From Sphingomonadaceae bacterium (GTDB lineage: Bacteria; Pseudomonadota; Alphaproteobacteria; Sphingomonadales; Sphingomonadaceae), in assembly GCA_019454625.1 (NCBI GenBank), contig JACFNY010000121.1, forward strand, positions 1 to 6,529: a DNA stretch of 6,529 bases. The letters are read 5' to 3'. The notes beneath the pieces are model-generated. The model was given only the letters and a program-made list of their open reading frames with translations, did not search any database and was not told the DNA's origin. Below are positions 1 to 5,263 of the stretch, one piece after another. The translations under genes were made by a program, and so were the position numbers. Each line of letters starts with the position of its first letter. Position 1 is the stretch's first letter.

Positions 1-606
<606 letters not shown>

Positions 607-626
607 TGGTCGTTTCACTTCTCTCG

Positions 627-648
627 CCCCTCCCCTGAAGGGGAGGGG
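627..648. repeat. perfect inverted repeat between sufB and sufC (REP-like)
   Basis: CCCCTCCCCT at 627-636 and AGGGGAGGGG at 639-648 are exact reverse complements separated by GA, so 10 base pairs could form (fewer in RNA because the loop must open). No T-tract follows on either strand, so it is not an intrinsic terminator. GC-rich palindromes of this CCCCTCCC type recur between genes in sphingomonads, to my recollection, so I call it a REP-like dispersed element. It lies inside the suf transcript and could slow decay or partially reduce read-through between sufB and sufC. Confidence 0.6.
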
Positions 649-690
649 TGTTCAGGCGCTGCGCTTCGTCGCGCGGGGAAAGGTCGTTCG

Positions 691-2157
691 TCACCCCACG
701 CTCCCCTCAAGGCTGATGCCGAGGAGCTTCTGCGCCTCCACGGCGAATTCCATCGGGAGCTGCTGGAGCACTTCCTTCGCGAAGCCGTTGACGATGAGCG
801 CCACCGCCGCCTCGCGGTCGAGGCCGCGCTGCATGGCGTAGAAGAGCTGGTCGTCGCTGATCTTGCTCGTCGTCGCCTCGTGCTCGATCTGCGCGCTGGG
901 GTTCTTCACCTCGATGTAGGGGACGGTGTGCGCGCCGCATTCGGAGCCGAGCAGCAGCGAATCGCACTGGGTGAAATTCCGCACGCCCTCCGCCGAGGGG
1001 CCGACGCGGACGAGGCCGCGGTAGGTGTTGTTCGATTTGCCCGCCGAGATGCCCTTCGAGATGATCGTGGAGCGCGAACCCGCGCCGAGGTGGATCATCT
1101 TCGTGCCGGTGTCGGCCTGCTGGTGGTTGTTGGTGAGCGCGACCGAGTAGAACTCGCCGACGCTGTCCTTCCCCGAGAGTACGCATGACGGGTACTTCCA
1201 CGTGATCGCCGAGCCGGTCTCCACCTGCGTCCACGAGACCTTGGAGCGTTCGCCGCGGCAGTGCGCGCGCTTGGTGACGAAATTGTAGATGCCGCCCTTG
1301 CCGTGCTCGTCGCCCGGATACCAGTTCTGCACCGTGGAATACTTGATCTCGGCGTCTTCGAGCGCGACCAGCTCGACGACGGCGGCGTGGAGCTGGTTCT
1401 CGTCGCGCTGCGGCGCGGTGCAGCCTTCGAGGTAGGAGACGTAGGCGCCCCTGTCGGCAACGATCAGCGTGCGCTCGAACTGGCCGGTGTTCTCCGCGTT
1501 GATGCGAAAATACGTCGACAGCTCCATCGGGCAGCGCACGCCTTCGGGCACGTAGACGAAGGTACCGTCCGAGAAGACCGCGCTGTTGAGGCAGGCGAAG
1601 AAGTTGTCGCGCTGCGGCACGACCGAGCCGAGATACTTGCGGACAAGCTCCGGATGCTCGCGGATCGCCTCGCTGATCGACAGGAAGATGACGCCCGCCT
1701 TCTTCAGCTCCTCGCGGAAGGTGGTGGCGACGGACACGCTGTCGAACACCGCGTCCACGGCAACCTTGCGCGCGCCCTCGACGCCCGCGAGCACCTTCTG
1801 CTCCTCGATCGGGATGCCGAGCTTCTCGTAGGTGCGCAGGATCTCGGGGTCGAGCTCGTCGAGCGACTTCAGCGTCGGCTTCCTGCGCGGCGCAGCGTAA
1901 TAATAGGCGTCCTGATAGTCGATCGGCGGGATCGACAGCTTCGCCCAGTCCGGGCTTTCCATGCCCTGCCAGAGCCGGAAGGCCTTGAGACGCCACTCCA
2001 GCATCCATTCGGGCTCGCCCTTCTTCATCGAGATGAAGCGGACGGTGTCCTCGTCGAGGCCCTTCGGCGCGAAATCGGATTCGACGTCGGAGGTGAAGCC
2101 CCACTTGTACTTCGCGCGCTCCTCGGCGAGGGCGAGGGCCTGTTCGTTCACGGCCAT
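691..2157 (-). CDS. sufB: SufB, Fe-S cluster scaffold protein
   Basis: Scaffold subunit of the SufBC2D complex on which sulfur from SufS (often via SufE) and iron are assembled into clusters before transfer to carrier and target proteins. The 488-residue product matches the usual SufB length (about 480-495). The conserved C-terminal core is intact: [13 protein letters not shown] at 398-410 and [10 protein letters not shown] at 424-433. Cys398 and Glu427 have the same 29-residue spacing as the cluster-site pair Cys405/Glu434 known in E. coli SufB. The open frame extends further upstream to 2322, but that extension lies entirely within the regulator gene, is Arg-rich and unlike SufB. The ATG at 2155-2157 gives the typical MAVNEQ...YKWGF N-terminus and has a good ribosome site at 2166-2171. 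The ATG shares one base with the TGA of the upstream regulator, which suggests translational coupling. Confidence 0.98.
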   Translation of the reverse strand: MAVNEQALALAEERAKYKWGFTSDVESDFAPKGLDEDTVRFISMKKGEPEWMLEWRLKAFRLWQGMESPDWAKLSIPPIDYQDAYYYAAPRRKPTLKSLDELDPEILRTYEKLGIPIEEQKVLAGVEGARKVAVDAVFDSVSVATTFREELKKAGVIFLSISEAIREHPELVRKYLGSVVPQRDNFFACLNSAVFSDGTFVYVPEGVRCPMELSTYFRINAENTGQFERTLIVADRGAYVSYLEGCTAPQRDENQLHAAVVELVALEDAEIKYSTVQNWYPGDEHGKGGIYNFVTKRAHCRGERSKVSWTQVETGSAITWKYPSCVLSGKDSVGEFYSVALTNNHQQADTGTKMIHLGAGSRSTIISKGISAGKSNNTYRGLVRVGPSAEGVRNFTQCDSLLLGSECGAHTVPYIEVKNPSAQIEHEATTSKISDDQLFYAMQRGLDREAAVALIVNGFAKEVLQQLPMEFAVEAQKLLGISLEGSVG

Positions 2158-2594
2158 CAGGCGGGCTCCCCGACACGCTGGCTCGCGCGCTCGGCGGCCG
2201 CGACGATCGCGGCGAGGCTCACCTCGCCAAGCGCCTCGCGCACGCGCGCGTTGATGAGCGACCAGTGCGGACGCACCGCGCAGTTCAGTTCGAGCCCGCA
2301 GTCCGAGGGCTTGTCGAGACACTGGGTGATGACGATGGGGCCGTCCACGGCCTCGACGATGTCGGCGATGCTGATCCCGGCCGGATCGCGCCCGAGCTGG
2401 ACGCCGCCGGTGACACCGCGCGCCGATTCGAGCAGCCCGGCGCGCGCGAGGATGCCCGTGAGCTTCGCCGCCGTGGGCGCGGGCACGCCCGTTTCGGCGG
2501 CGAGCTCGGCCGCGGAAAAGCGCCGCTCCGGCGCGCGCGCCGCCGCCGTCATCACGACGACCGCGTAGTCGGCAAGGTTGGTCAGGCGGATCAC
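2157..2594 (-). CDS. Rrf2-family SUF system regulator
   Basis: A 145-residue winged-helix regulator of the Rrf2 family (IscR relatives), most like the branch annotated as SUF system Fe-S cluster assembly regulator. The N-terminus [15 protein letters not shown] is the family's opening helix, followed by the helix-turn-helix around 27-55 ([20 protein letters not shown]) and a wing ending in [10 protein letters not shown] at 60-69. Three cysteines, Cys92, Cys99 and Cys105, with His109 nearby, could bind a [2Fe-2S] cluster and let it sense Fe-S status. The start is GTG at 2594, supported by GGAG at 2600-2603 five bases upstream. It is the first gene of the suf transcript and overlaps sufB by one base, so autoregulation and control of the whole operon are likely; whether it represses or activates cannot be read from sequence. 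No gene symbol is assigned because naming in this branch is inconsistent. Confidence 0.94.
   Translation of the reverse strand: MIRLTNLADYAVVVMTAAARAPERRFSAAELAAETGVPAPTAAKLTGILARAGLLESARGVTGGVQLGRDPAGISIADIVEAVDGPIVITQCLDKPSDCGLELNCAVRPHWSLINARVREALGEVSLAAIVAAAERASQRVGEPA
2166..2171 (-). promoter_or_regulatory. ribosome binding site of sufB
   Basis: On the minus strand this reads GGGGAG, eight bases before the sufB ATG. It lies within the last codons of the Rrf2-type gene and decides for the 2157 start over any upstream in-frame start. Confidence 0.6.
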
Positions 2595-2632
2595 GGACGC
2601 TCCGGGCGCTAAATCAGACGAATTCGGTCCGG

Positions 2633-2662
2633 CTTATGTGGGGGGTACGGCGCCCGAGTCAA
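2633..2662 (-). promoter_or_regulatory. candidate suf operon promoter
   Basis: Reading the minus strand, TTGACT (2657-2662) is followed after 18 bases by CATAAG (2633-2638), a sigma-70-like pair with a near-consensus -35 and a 4/6 -10. Transcription would begin near 2626, giving a leader of about 30 bases before the GTG of the regulator. The 8-bp palindrome CGAATTCG at 2619-2626 sits at the predicted start point and could be part of an operator. It is placed in the only non-coding gap (82 bp) between the AraC-type gene and the suf genes. No terminator is seen after the AraC-type gene, so read-through is also possible. Confidence 0.42.
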
Positions 2663-2676
2663 GCGGCGAGATGCCT

Positions 2677-3525
2677 CTAGCTGACGAGCGACAGCCTCGG
2701 AAGCGTGGGAAGCTGGCGGCGCAGGCGGATGCTGTGACTCATTACCGCAGCGCCGGCATCGGCGAACTGCGTGGGCGTCATGCCCACGAACGTGCGGAAC
2801 TCGCGGATGAAGTGCGACTGGTCGTAGAACTCCTCGCCCGCGATGTCGAGCCAGTGTACGCCCGGATCGAGGCTGATCCCGACTGCGGCGCGCAGCGCCC
2901 GGTACTTGCGCATCAGGAGCTTCGGCGGCGCGCCGTAGGTGCGGCGGCACAGGCGCTCCACCTGCCGCGCCGAGCGGTCCGCGTTCGCGATCAGGCCGTC
3001 GATGCCGCCGGGGCTGCCGCGCACCAGCCAATCCTCCACCAGCATCCCGAAACCGGGGTCCTGCCGCACCGCGTGCCGCCGCGCCAGCGACAGGAAAAAG
3101 GCGTCGGCGGCGGCGACGAGATCGTCGTCCGAGGCGCCGTTGCGCATCCGGCAGAGCGCCGAACGCGCGCGGCTTCCGGCAAGGTCCTCCAGCGGCAGCA
3201 TCTCGTCCGCCATCTCGTCGGAATCGACGCCGAAGCAGCGCAGCCAGCCATCGGGCATGATCCCGGCGCCGAACACCAGCGCCGGCCCTTCGAGCGCCAT
3301 GCCGAGCGGCAGGCAGCGCGGCCCGAACAGGCTGGCGCCATCGCCGCTGCGGACGCTGCCGTCGGGCCAGGTGAGGGTGGAACGGCCGCGAATCACGAAG
3401 CGCACGTTGGGAAGCTCGGCGCGCATCATGTCGGTGATGCGGGCCTCGCCGACCTCGACGACATAATAGCTCGACAGCAGCCGCCGAAGCGGCGGGGCGG
3501 GCGAATAGTAGCGCATCAAGAACAT
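2677..3525 (-). CDS. AraC-family transcriptional regulator
   Basis: A 282-residue DNA-binding regulator with the two-helix-turn-helix AraC/XylS domain at the C-terminus, about 175-256. The first helix-turn-helix contains DGLIANADRSARQVERLCRR (176-195), followed by YGAPPKLLMRKYRALRA (197-213). The second ends in the family signature YDQSHFIREFRTFVGMTPTQF (about 234-254). The N-terminal 160 residues resemble the DUF6597-type sensing half found in many short AraC regulators, but I recognise no ligand site. The start is uncertain between ATG at 3525 and ATG at 3516 (residues 1 and 4); neither has a strong ribosome site, GAAAGG lying about 15 bases from the first. Same direction as the suf genes but separated by 82 bp and a promoter-like sequence. 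Its long upstream gap holds terminator-like hairpins on the same strand. Target genes are unknown. Confidence 0.87.
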   Translation of the reverse strand: MFLMRYYSPAPPLRRLLSSYYVVEVGEARITDMMRAELPNVRFVIRGRSTLTWPDGSVRSGDGASLFGPRCLPLGMALEGPALVFGAGIMPDGWLRCFGVDSDEMADEMLPLEDLAGSRARSALCRMRNGASDDDLVAAADAFFLSLARRHAVRQDPGFGMLVEDWLVRGSPGGIDGLIANADRSARQVERLCRRTYGAPPKLLMRKYRALRAAVGISLDPGVHWLDIAGEEFYDQSHFIREFRTFVGMTPTQFADAGAAVMSHSIRLRRQLPTLPRLSLVS

Positions 3526-3624
3526 GGAACCGCGACCGACCTTTCGTGCCTCACGCCTGAGCCGAAGGTTTCGGCACAGATACCAAAGCTTCGCGCGCCC
3601 TGCGAGTCGCAGTTCGCAGCCGAC

Positions 3625-3659
3625 AAAAAGCGGGGGGTCCGGGTTGGAGCGGACCCCCC
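3625..3659 (-). terminator. intrinsic terminator, minus strand (proximal)
   Basis: Plus-strand GGGGGGTCC at 3632-3640 pairs perfectly with GGACCCCCC at 3651-3659 around a 10-base loop (9 bp, 10 with the closing G-C). Read on the minus strand the hairpin is followed by GC and then five T (3629-3625). No T-run exists on the plus side, so it acts only leftward. No protein gene lies just upstream of it, which implies a non-coding transcript or a leader. Confidence 0.7.
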
Positions 3660-3718
3660 TGTCAGTCGGGGTCGTGGATGCCCGGAGGGGGCATAGGAGA
3701 CGAACCCTTGGGTCGCAG
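3625..3718 (-). ncRNA. candidate small RNA with CCTCC hairpin loop
   Basis: Proposed transcript of about 95 nt from a promoter-like pair (TTGACG at 3749-3754, CCTAAA at 3725-3730, 18-bp spacer) to the intrinsic terminator ending at 3625. Between them the minus strand can form a 6-bp hairpin ATGCCC/GGGCAT (3678-3683 with 3689-3694) whose 5-base loop reads CCTCC. An unpaired CTCCT lies just before it (3695-3699). Both are complementary to Shine-Dalgarno sequences, a feature of several alphaproteobacterial trans-acting small RNAs. I do not recognise the family. The alternative is an attenuated leader of the AraC-type gene, whose start lies 100 bp further on. The -10 is weak, so the exact 5' end is uncertain. 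Confidence 0.38.
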
Positions 3719-3724
3719 CGCCGG

Positions 3725-3755
3725 TTTAGGGCGGCAGCGTCAAAGCCCCGTCAAA
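3725..3755 (-). promoter_or_regulatory. promoter-like sequence with 7-4-7 direct repeat
   Basis: On the minus strand TTTGACG occurs twice (3749-3755 and 3738-3744) separated by four bases, an exact 11-bp period. The upstream copy contains a near-consensus -35 TTGACG, with CCTAAA 18 bases downstream as a weak -10. A 7-4-7 tandem of this geometry is the classic layout for dimeric OmpR/PhoB-family response regulators, with one copy overlapping the -35. The regulator cannot be named. Confidence 0.4.
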
Positions 3756-3800
3756 ATGCTGTGAGCGGTTCGCAAAAACTTCGCGTCCGGAAAAAGCCGG

Positions 3801-3837
3801 AAAAAAGAAGGCCCGGGCGCATTGAAACGCCCGGGCC
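3801..3837 (-). terminator. intrinsic terminator, minus strand (distal)
   Basis: GGCCCGGGCG at 3810-3819 pairs perfectly with CGCCCGGGCC at 3828-3837 around an 8-base loop (CATTGAAA). On the minus strand the hairpin is followed by TTCTTTTTT (3809-3801), then a further T5 at 3791-3795. This is the strongest terminator in the window and points leftward only. No protein gene ends at it. Confidence 0.78.
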
Positions 3838-3930
3838 GGAAAGTGAGGGTCGTGTTCATTCCGGCCTGCTGGATACCGGAAGAAAGGACGTCCCCTGAGT
3901 CGCGAGGCGGACCCTAGCGGGCGGCCCTTG
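3801..3930 (-). ncRNA. candidate small RNA ending at the distal terminator
   Basis: Proposed transcript of about 130 nt. The minus strand carries TACAAT (3937-3942, a 5/6 match to the -10 consensus) with no good -35 at 16-18 bases, and ends at the strong terminator. Inside is a 6-bp hairpin TTCCGG/CCGGAA (3859-3864 with 3876-3881, 11-base loop). A possible 39-codon frame starts with ATG at 3850-3852, but it reads straight through the terminator and resembles nothing known, so I treat the unit as non-coding. I do not recognise the family. The terminator may instead shield the region from antisense transcription of pyrD. Confidence 0.3.
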
Positions 3931-3934
3931 CCGT

Positions 3935-3949
3935 GGATTGTACGAATCC
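3935..3949. promoter_or_regulatory. dyad overlapping a -10-like TACAAT
   Basis: GGATT at 3935-3939 and AATCC at 3945-3949 form a 5-bp inverted repeat with five bases between. On the minus strand it covers TACAAT, the proposed -10 of the distal small RNA, so a repressor bound here would block that promoter. A second small dyad, TCCGA-CA-TCGGA, follows directly at 3947-3958. Function is inference. Confidence 0.25.
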
Positions 3950-4030
3950 GACATCGGACCGGCTTCACGTTTCGATCCAGAGGTTTATGCCGGAGGATCA
4001 TGGCCACGGGCGGCAACCGCCGGGCGCGCG

Positions 4031-4065
4031 GCGGCGGTTCGGCGGCGGTTCGGCGGACGCCGCCG
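4031..4065. repeat. GC-rich 11-bp tandem repeat and hairpin
   Basis: GCGGCGGTTCG is repeated exactly at 4031-4041 and 4042-4052, followed by a partial third copy. The end of the array forms the hairpin CGGCGG-ACG-CCGCCG (4051-4065). Another hairpin GGCGG-CAA-CCGCC lies at 4009-4021. Such structure ahead of pyrD might impede transcription in either direction, but no specific role is visible. Confidence 0.5.
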
Positions 4066-4130
4066 TTCCACGCGGCCGCCGAGTCGCACATCCGCCGCGG
4101 CCGGCCGCCCTGAAACCCGCGCGCTTCCTT

Positions 4131-4159
4131 TTGACCGCGGGGCCGTCGCTGCGCTAAGG
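4131..4159 (+). promoter_or_regulatory. possible pyrD promoter
   Basis: TTGACC at 4131-4136 is a good -35. Sixteen bases on, GCTAAG (4153-4158) matches a -10 at only three positions. It would start transcription within about five bases of the pyrD ATG, producing a nearly leaderless mRNA. This is weak, and a promoter further upstream is equally possible. Confidence 0.25.
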
Positions 4160-4170
4160 CTGACGTCATA
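4159..4170. repeat. 12-bp inverted repeat, copy at pyrD start
   Basis: GCTGACGTCATA ends in the A of the pyrD start codon. Its exact reverse complement lies at 5252-5263, ending directly before the predicted ggt start codon. The core TGACGTCA is itself an 8-bp palindrome. Confidence 0.55.
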
Positions 4171-5222
4171 TGCAGATCCCTTACGGACTGGTCCGCCCCG
4201 TCCTCTTCAAGCTCGATGCCGAACGCGCGCACCGCCTGACCTTGCGGATGCTCGGCGCGATGCCGTCGTCGCGGCTTCCCGAGGACCCGCCCGGCCTGCG
4301 GACCACCGTGGCGGGGCTGCGCTTTTCGAACCCGGTCGGCATCGCCGCGGGCTTCGACAAGAACGCCGAGGCCCTGAACCCGCTGCTGCGGCTCGGCTTC
4401 GGCTTCGTGGAGGCGGGGACGGTGACGCCGCTGCCGCAGCCGGGCAACCCGAAGCCGCGCATGTTCCGCCTGACCGAGGACCAGGCGGTGATCAACCGGC
4501 TCGGCTTCAACAACGACGGCCTCGAACAGGCGCTCGACAAGTTCAAGGAGCGCGCCTGGAACCGGGGTCCGCGCGGCGTGACCGGCCTCAACGTCGGCGC
4601 CAACAAGGACTCGCGCGACCGCATCGCCGATTACGCGCTGTCCGTGGAGCACGCCGCGCCCTTCGTCGACTACATCACGGTCAACATCAGCTCGCCCAAC
4701 ACGCCCGGTCTGCGCACCCTGCAATCGAAGGACGAGCTTTCAGGACTGCTCGGCCGCGTCATCGAGGCGCGCGGCCATCGCAAGACGCCGATCTTCCTGA
4801 AAGTGGCCCCCGACGTTACCGACGCCGACATCGGCGACATCGCGGTCGCAGTGGTGGCGGCGGGGATCGACGGCCTCGTCGTCTCGAACACCACGATCGC
4901 GCGGCCGGACACGCTGAAAAGCCGCCACGCCCCGGAAGCGGGCGGGCTTTCGGGGCGGCCGCTGATGGCGCGATCGACGGAGGTGCTGCGGGCGTTCCGG
5001 CAGGCGACCGTGGGCGCGGTGCCGCTGATCGGCGTCGGCGGCATCGCGAGCGCCGACGACGCCTATCGGAAGATCCGCGCGGGCGCGAGCCTCGTCCAGC
5101 TCTACACGGCGCTCGTCTATCAGGGGCCGGGGCTCGTCGGCGCGATCAAGGCGGGGCTGGCCGCGCACCTCCGGGCGGACGGCTTCGAGCGCGTCTCGCA
5201 GGCCGTGGGCGCCGACGCCTAG
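4170..5222 (+). CDS. pyrD: quinone-dependent dihydroorotate dehydrogenase (class 2)
   Basis: Oxidises dihydroorotate to orotate in de novo pyrimidine synthesis, passing electrons through FMN to membrane ubiquinone. The 350-residue product is the expected class 2 length. The N-terminal 30 residues (PYGLVRPVLFKLDAERAHRL) form the amphipathic membrane-associated helices that class 1 enzymes lack. Seen next: VGIAAGFDKNAE at 56-67, the substrate-contact region VINRLGFNNDG at 107-117, and NISSPNTPGLR at 172-182 with Ser175 as catalytic base, the residue type of class 2 enzymes. FLKVAPD follows at 209-215, VVSNTT at 237-242, and the FMN-phosphate motif IGVGGI at 287-292. All key residues are present. 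The ATG at 4170 gives the normal N-terminus; only AAGG (4156-4159) precedes it at ten bases. ggt follows 41 bp downstream in the same direction, with no terminator between, so co-transcription is likely. Confidence 0.97.
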   Translation: MQIPYGLVRPVLFKLDAERAHRLTLRMLGAMPSSRLPEDPPGLRTTVAGLRFSNPVGIAAGFDKNAEALNPLLRLGFGFVEAGTVTPLPQPGNPKPRMFRLTEDQAVINRLGFNNDGLEQALDKFKERAWNRGPRGVTGLNVGANKDSRDRIADYALSVEHAAPFVDYITVNISSPNTPGLRTLQSKDELSGLLGRVIEARGHRKTPIFLKVAPDVTDADIGDIAVAVVAAGIDGLVVSNTTIARPDTLKSRHAPEAGGLSGRPLMARSTEVLRAFRQATVGAVPLIGVGGIASADDAYRKIRAGASLVQLYTALVYQGPGLVGAIKAGLAAHLRADGFERVSQAVGADA

Positions 5223-5251
5223 AAACCTTGCCCCCGCGCGCCCGGGCGTCC

Positions 5252-5263
5252 TATGACGTCAGC
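5252..5263. repeat. 12-bp inverted repeat, copy at ggt start
   Basis: TATGACGTCAGC is the reverse complement of 4159-4170 and abuts the predicted GTG start of the gamma-glutamyltransferase gene. It contains an ATG (5253-5255) that is out of frame with that gene. Confidence 0.55.

Larger units (their letters stand above)
3526..4169. other. 644-bp non-coding region between divergent genes
   Basis: No frame on either strand here shows a recognisable protein. The long minus-strand frame is an extension of the antisense of pyrD, and the plus-strand frames are short and rich in Arg/Pro/Gly as expected from GC-rich non-coding DNA. The stretch does contain structured elements, listed separately: two minus-strand terminators, promoter-like sequences, a 7-4-7 direct repeat, and a GC-rich repeat patch. 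Near the AraC-type start there are two small dyads, GCCGAA-GGT-TTCGGC at 3561-3575 and TGCGA-G-TCGCA at 3601-3611, which could be regulator sites. I checked by eye for tRNA, tmRNA, RNase P RNA and SRP RNA landmarks and saw none. Confidence 0.75.

Noticed and set aside
2158..2322. Upstream extension of sufB to a start at 2322
   Set aside because: Lies wholly inside the Rrf2-type gene, is Arg-rich and unlike any SufB N-terminus; the 2157 ATG has a better ribosome site.
1261..2568. 435-codon plus-strand frame opposite sufB and the Rrf2-type gene
   Set aside because: Spans two confidently identified minus-strand genes and has no recognisable protein features.
3620..3960. Possible tmRNA, RNase P RNA, SRP RNA or tRNA in the gap
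   Set aside because: No tag-peptide coding sequence, no RNase P P4-type core, no SRP GGAAGCAGCC-like loop and no T-arm with TTCRANNC plus acceptor stem were found on either strand by eye.
4000..4113. Plus-strand 37-residue frame starting MATGGNRRARGG after GGAGGATC
   Set aside because: GGAGG is only three bases from the ATG, the frame runs through the tandem repeat, and it overlaps the previous candidate in another frame.
3987..4157. Plus-strand 56-codon frame (ATG at 3987, preceded by GAGG) ending 12 bp before pyrD
   Set aside because: The product is dominated by Arg, Pro and Gly from GC-rich repeats, has no recognisable domain, and the ribosome site is only three bases from the start. A conserved homologue would change this view.
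3726..4724. 332-codon minus-strand frame across the intergenic region and antisense pyrD
   Set aside because: Half is the antisense of pyrD and the rest reads through the distal terminator; no domain seen.
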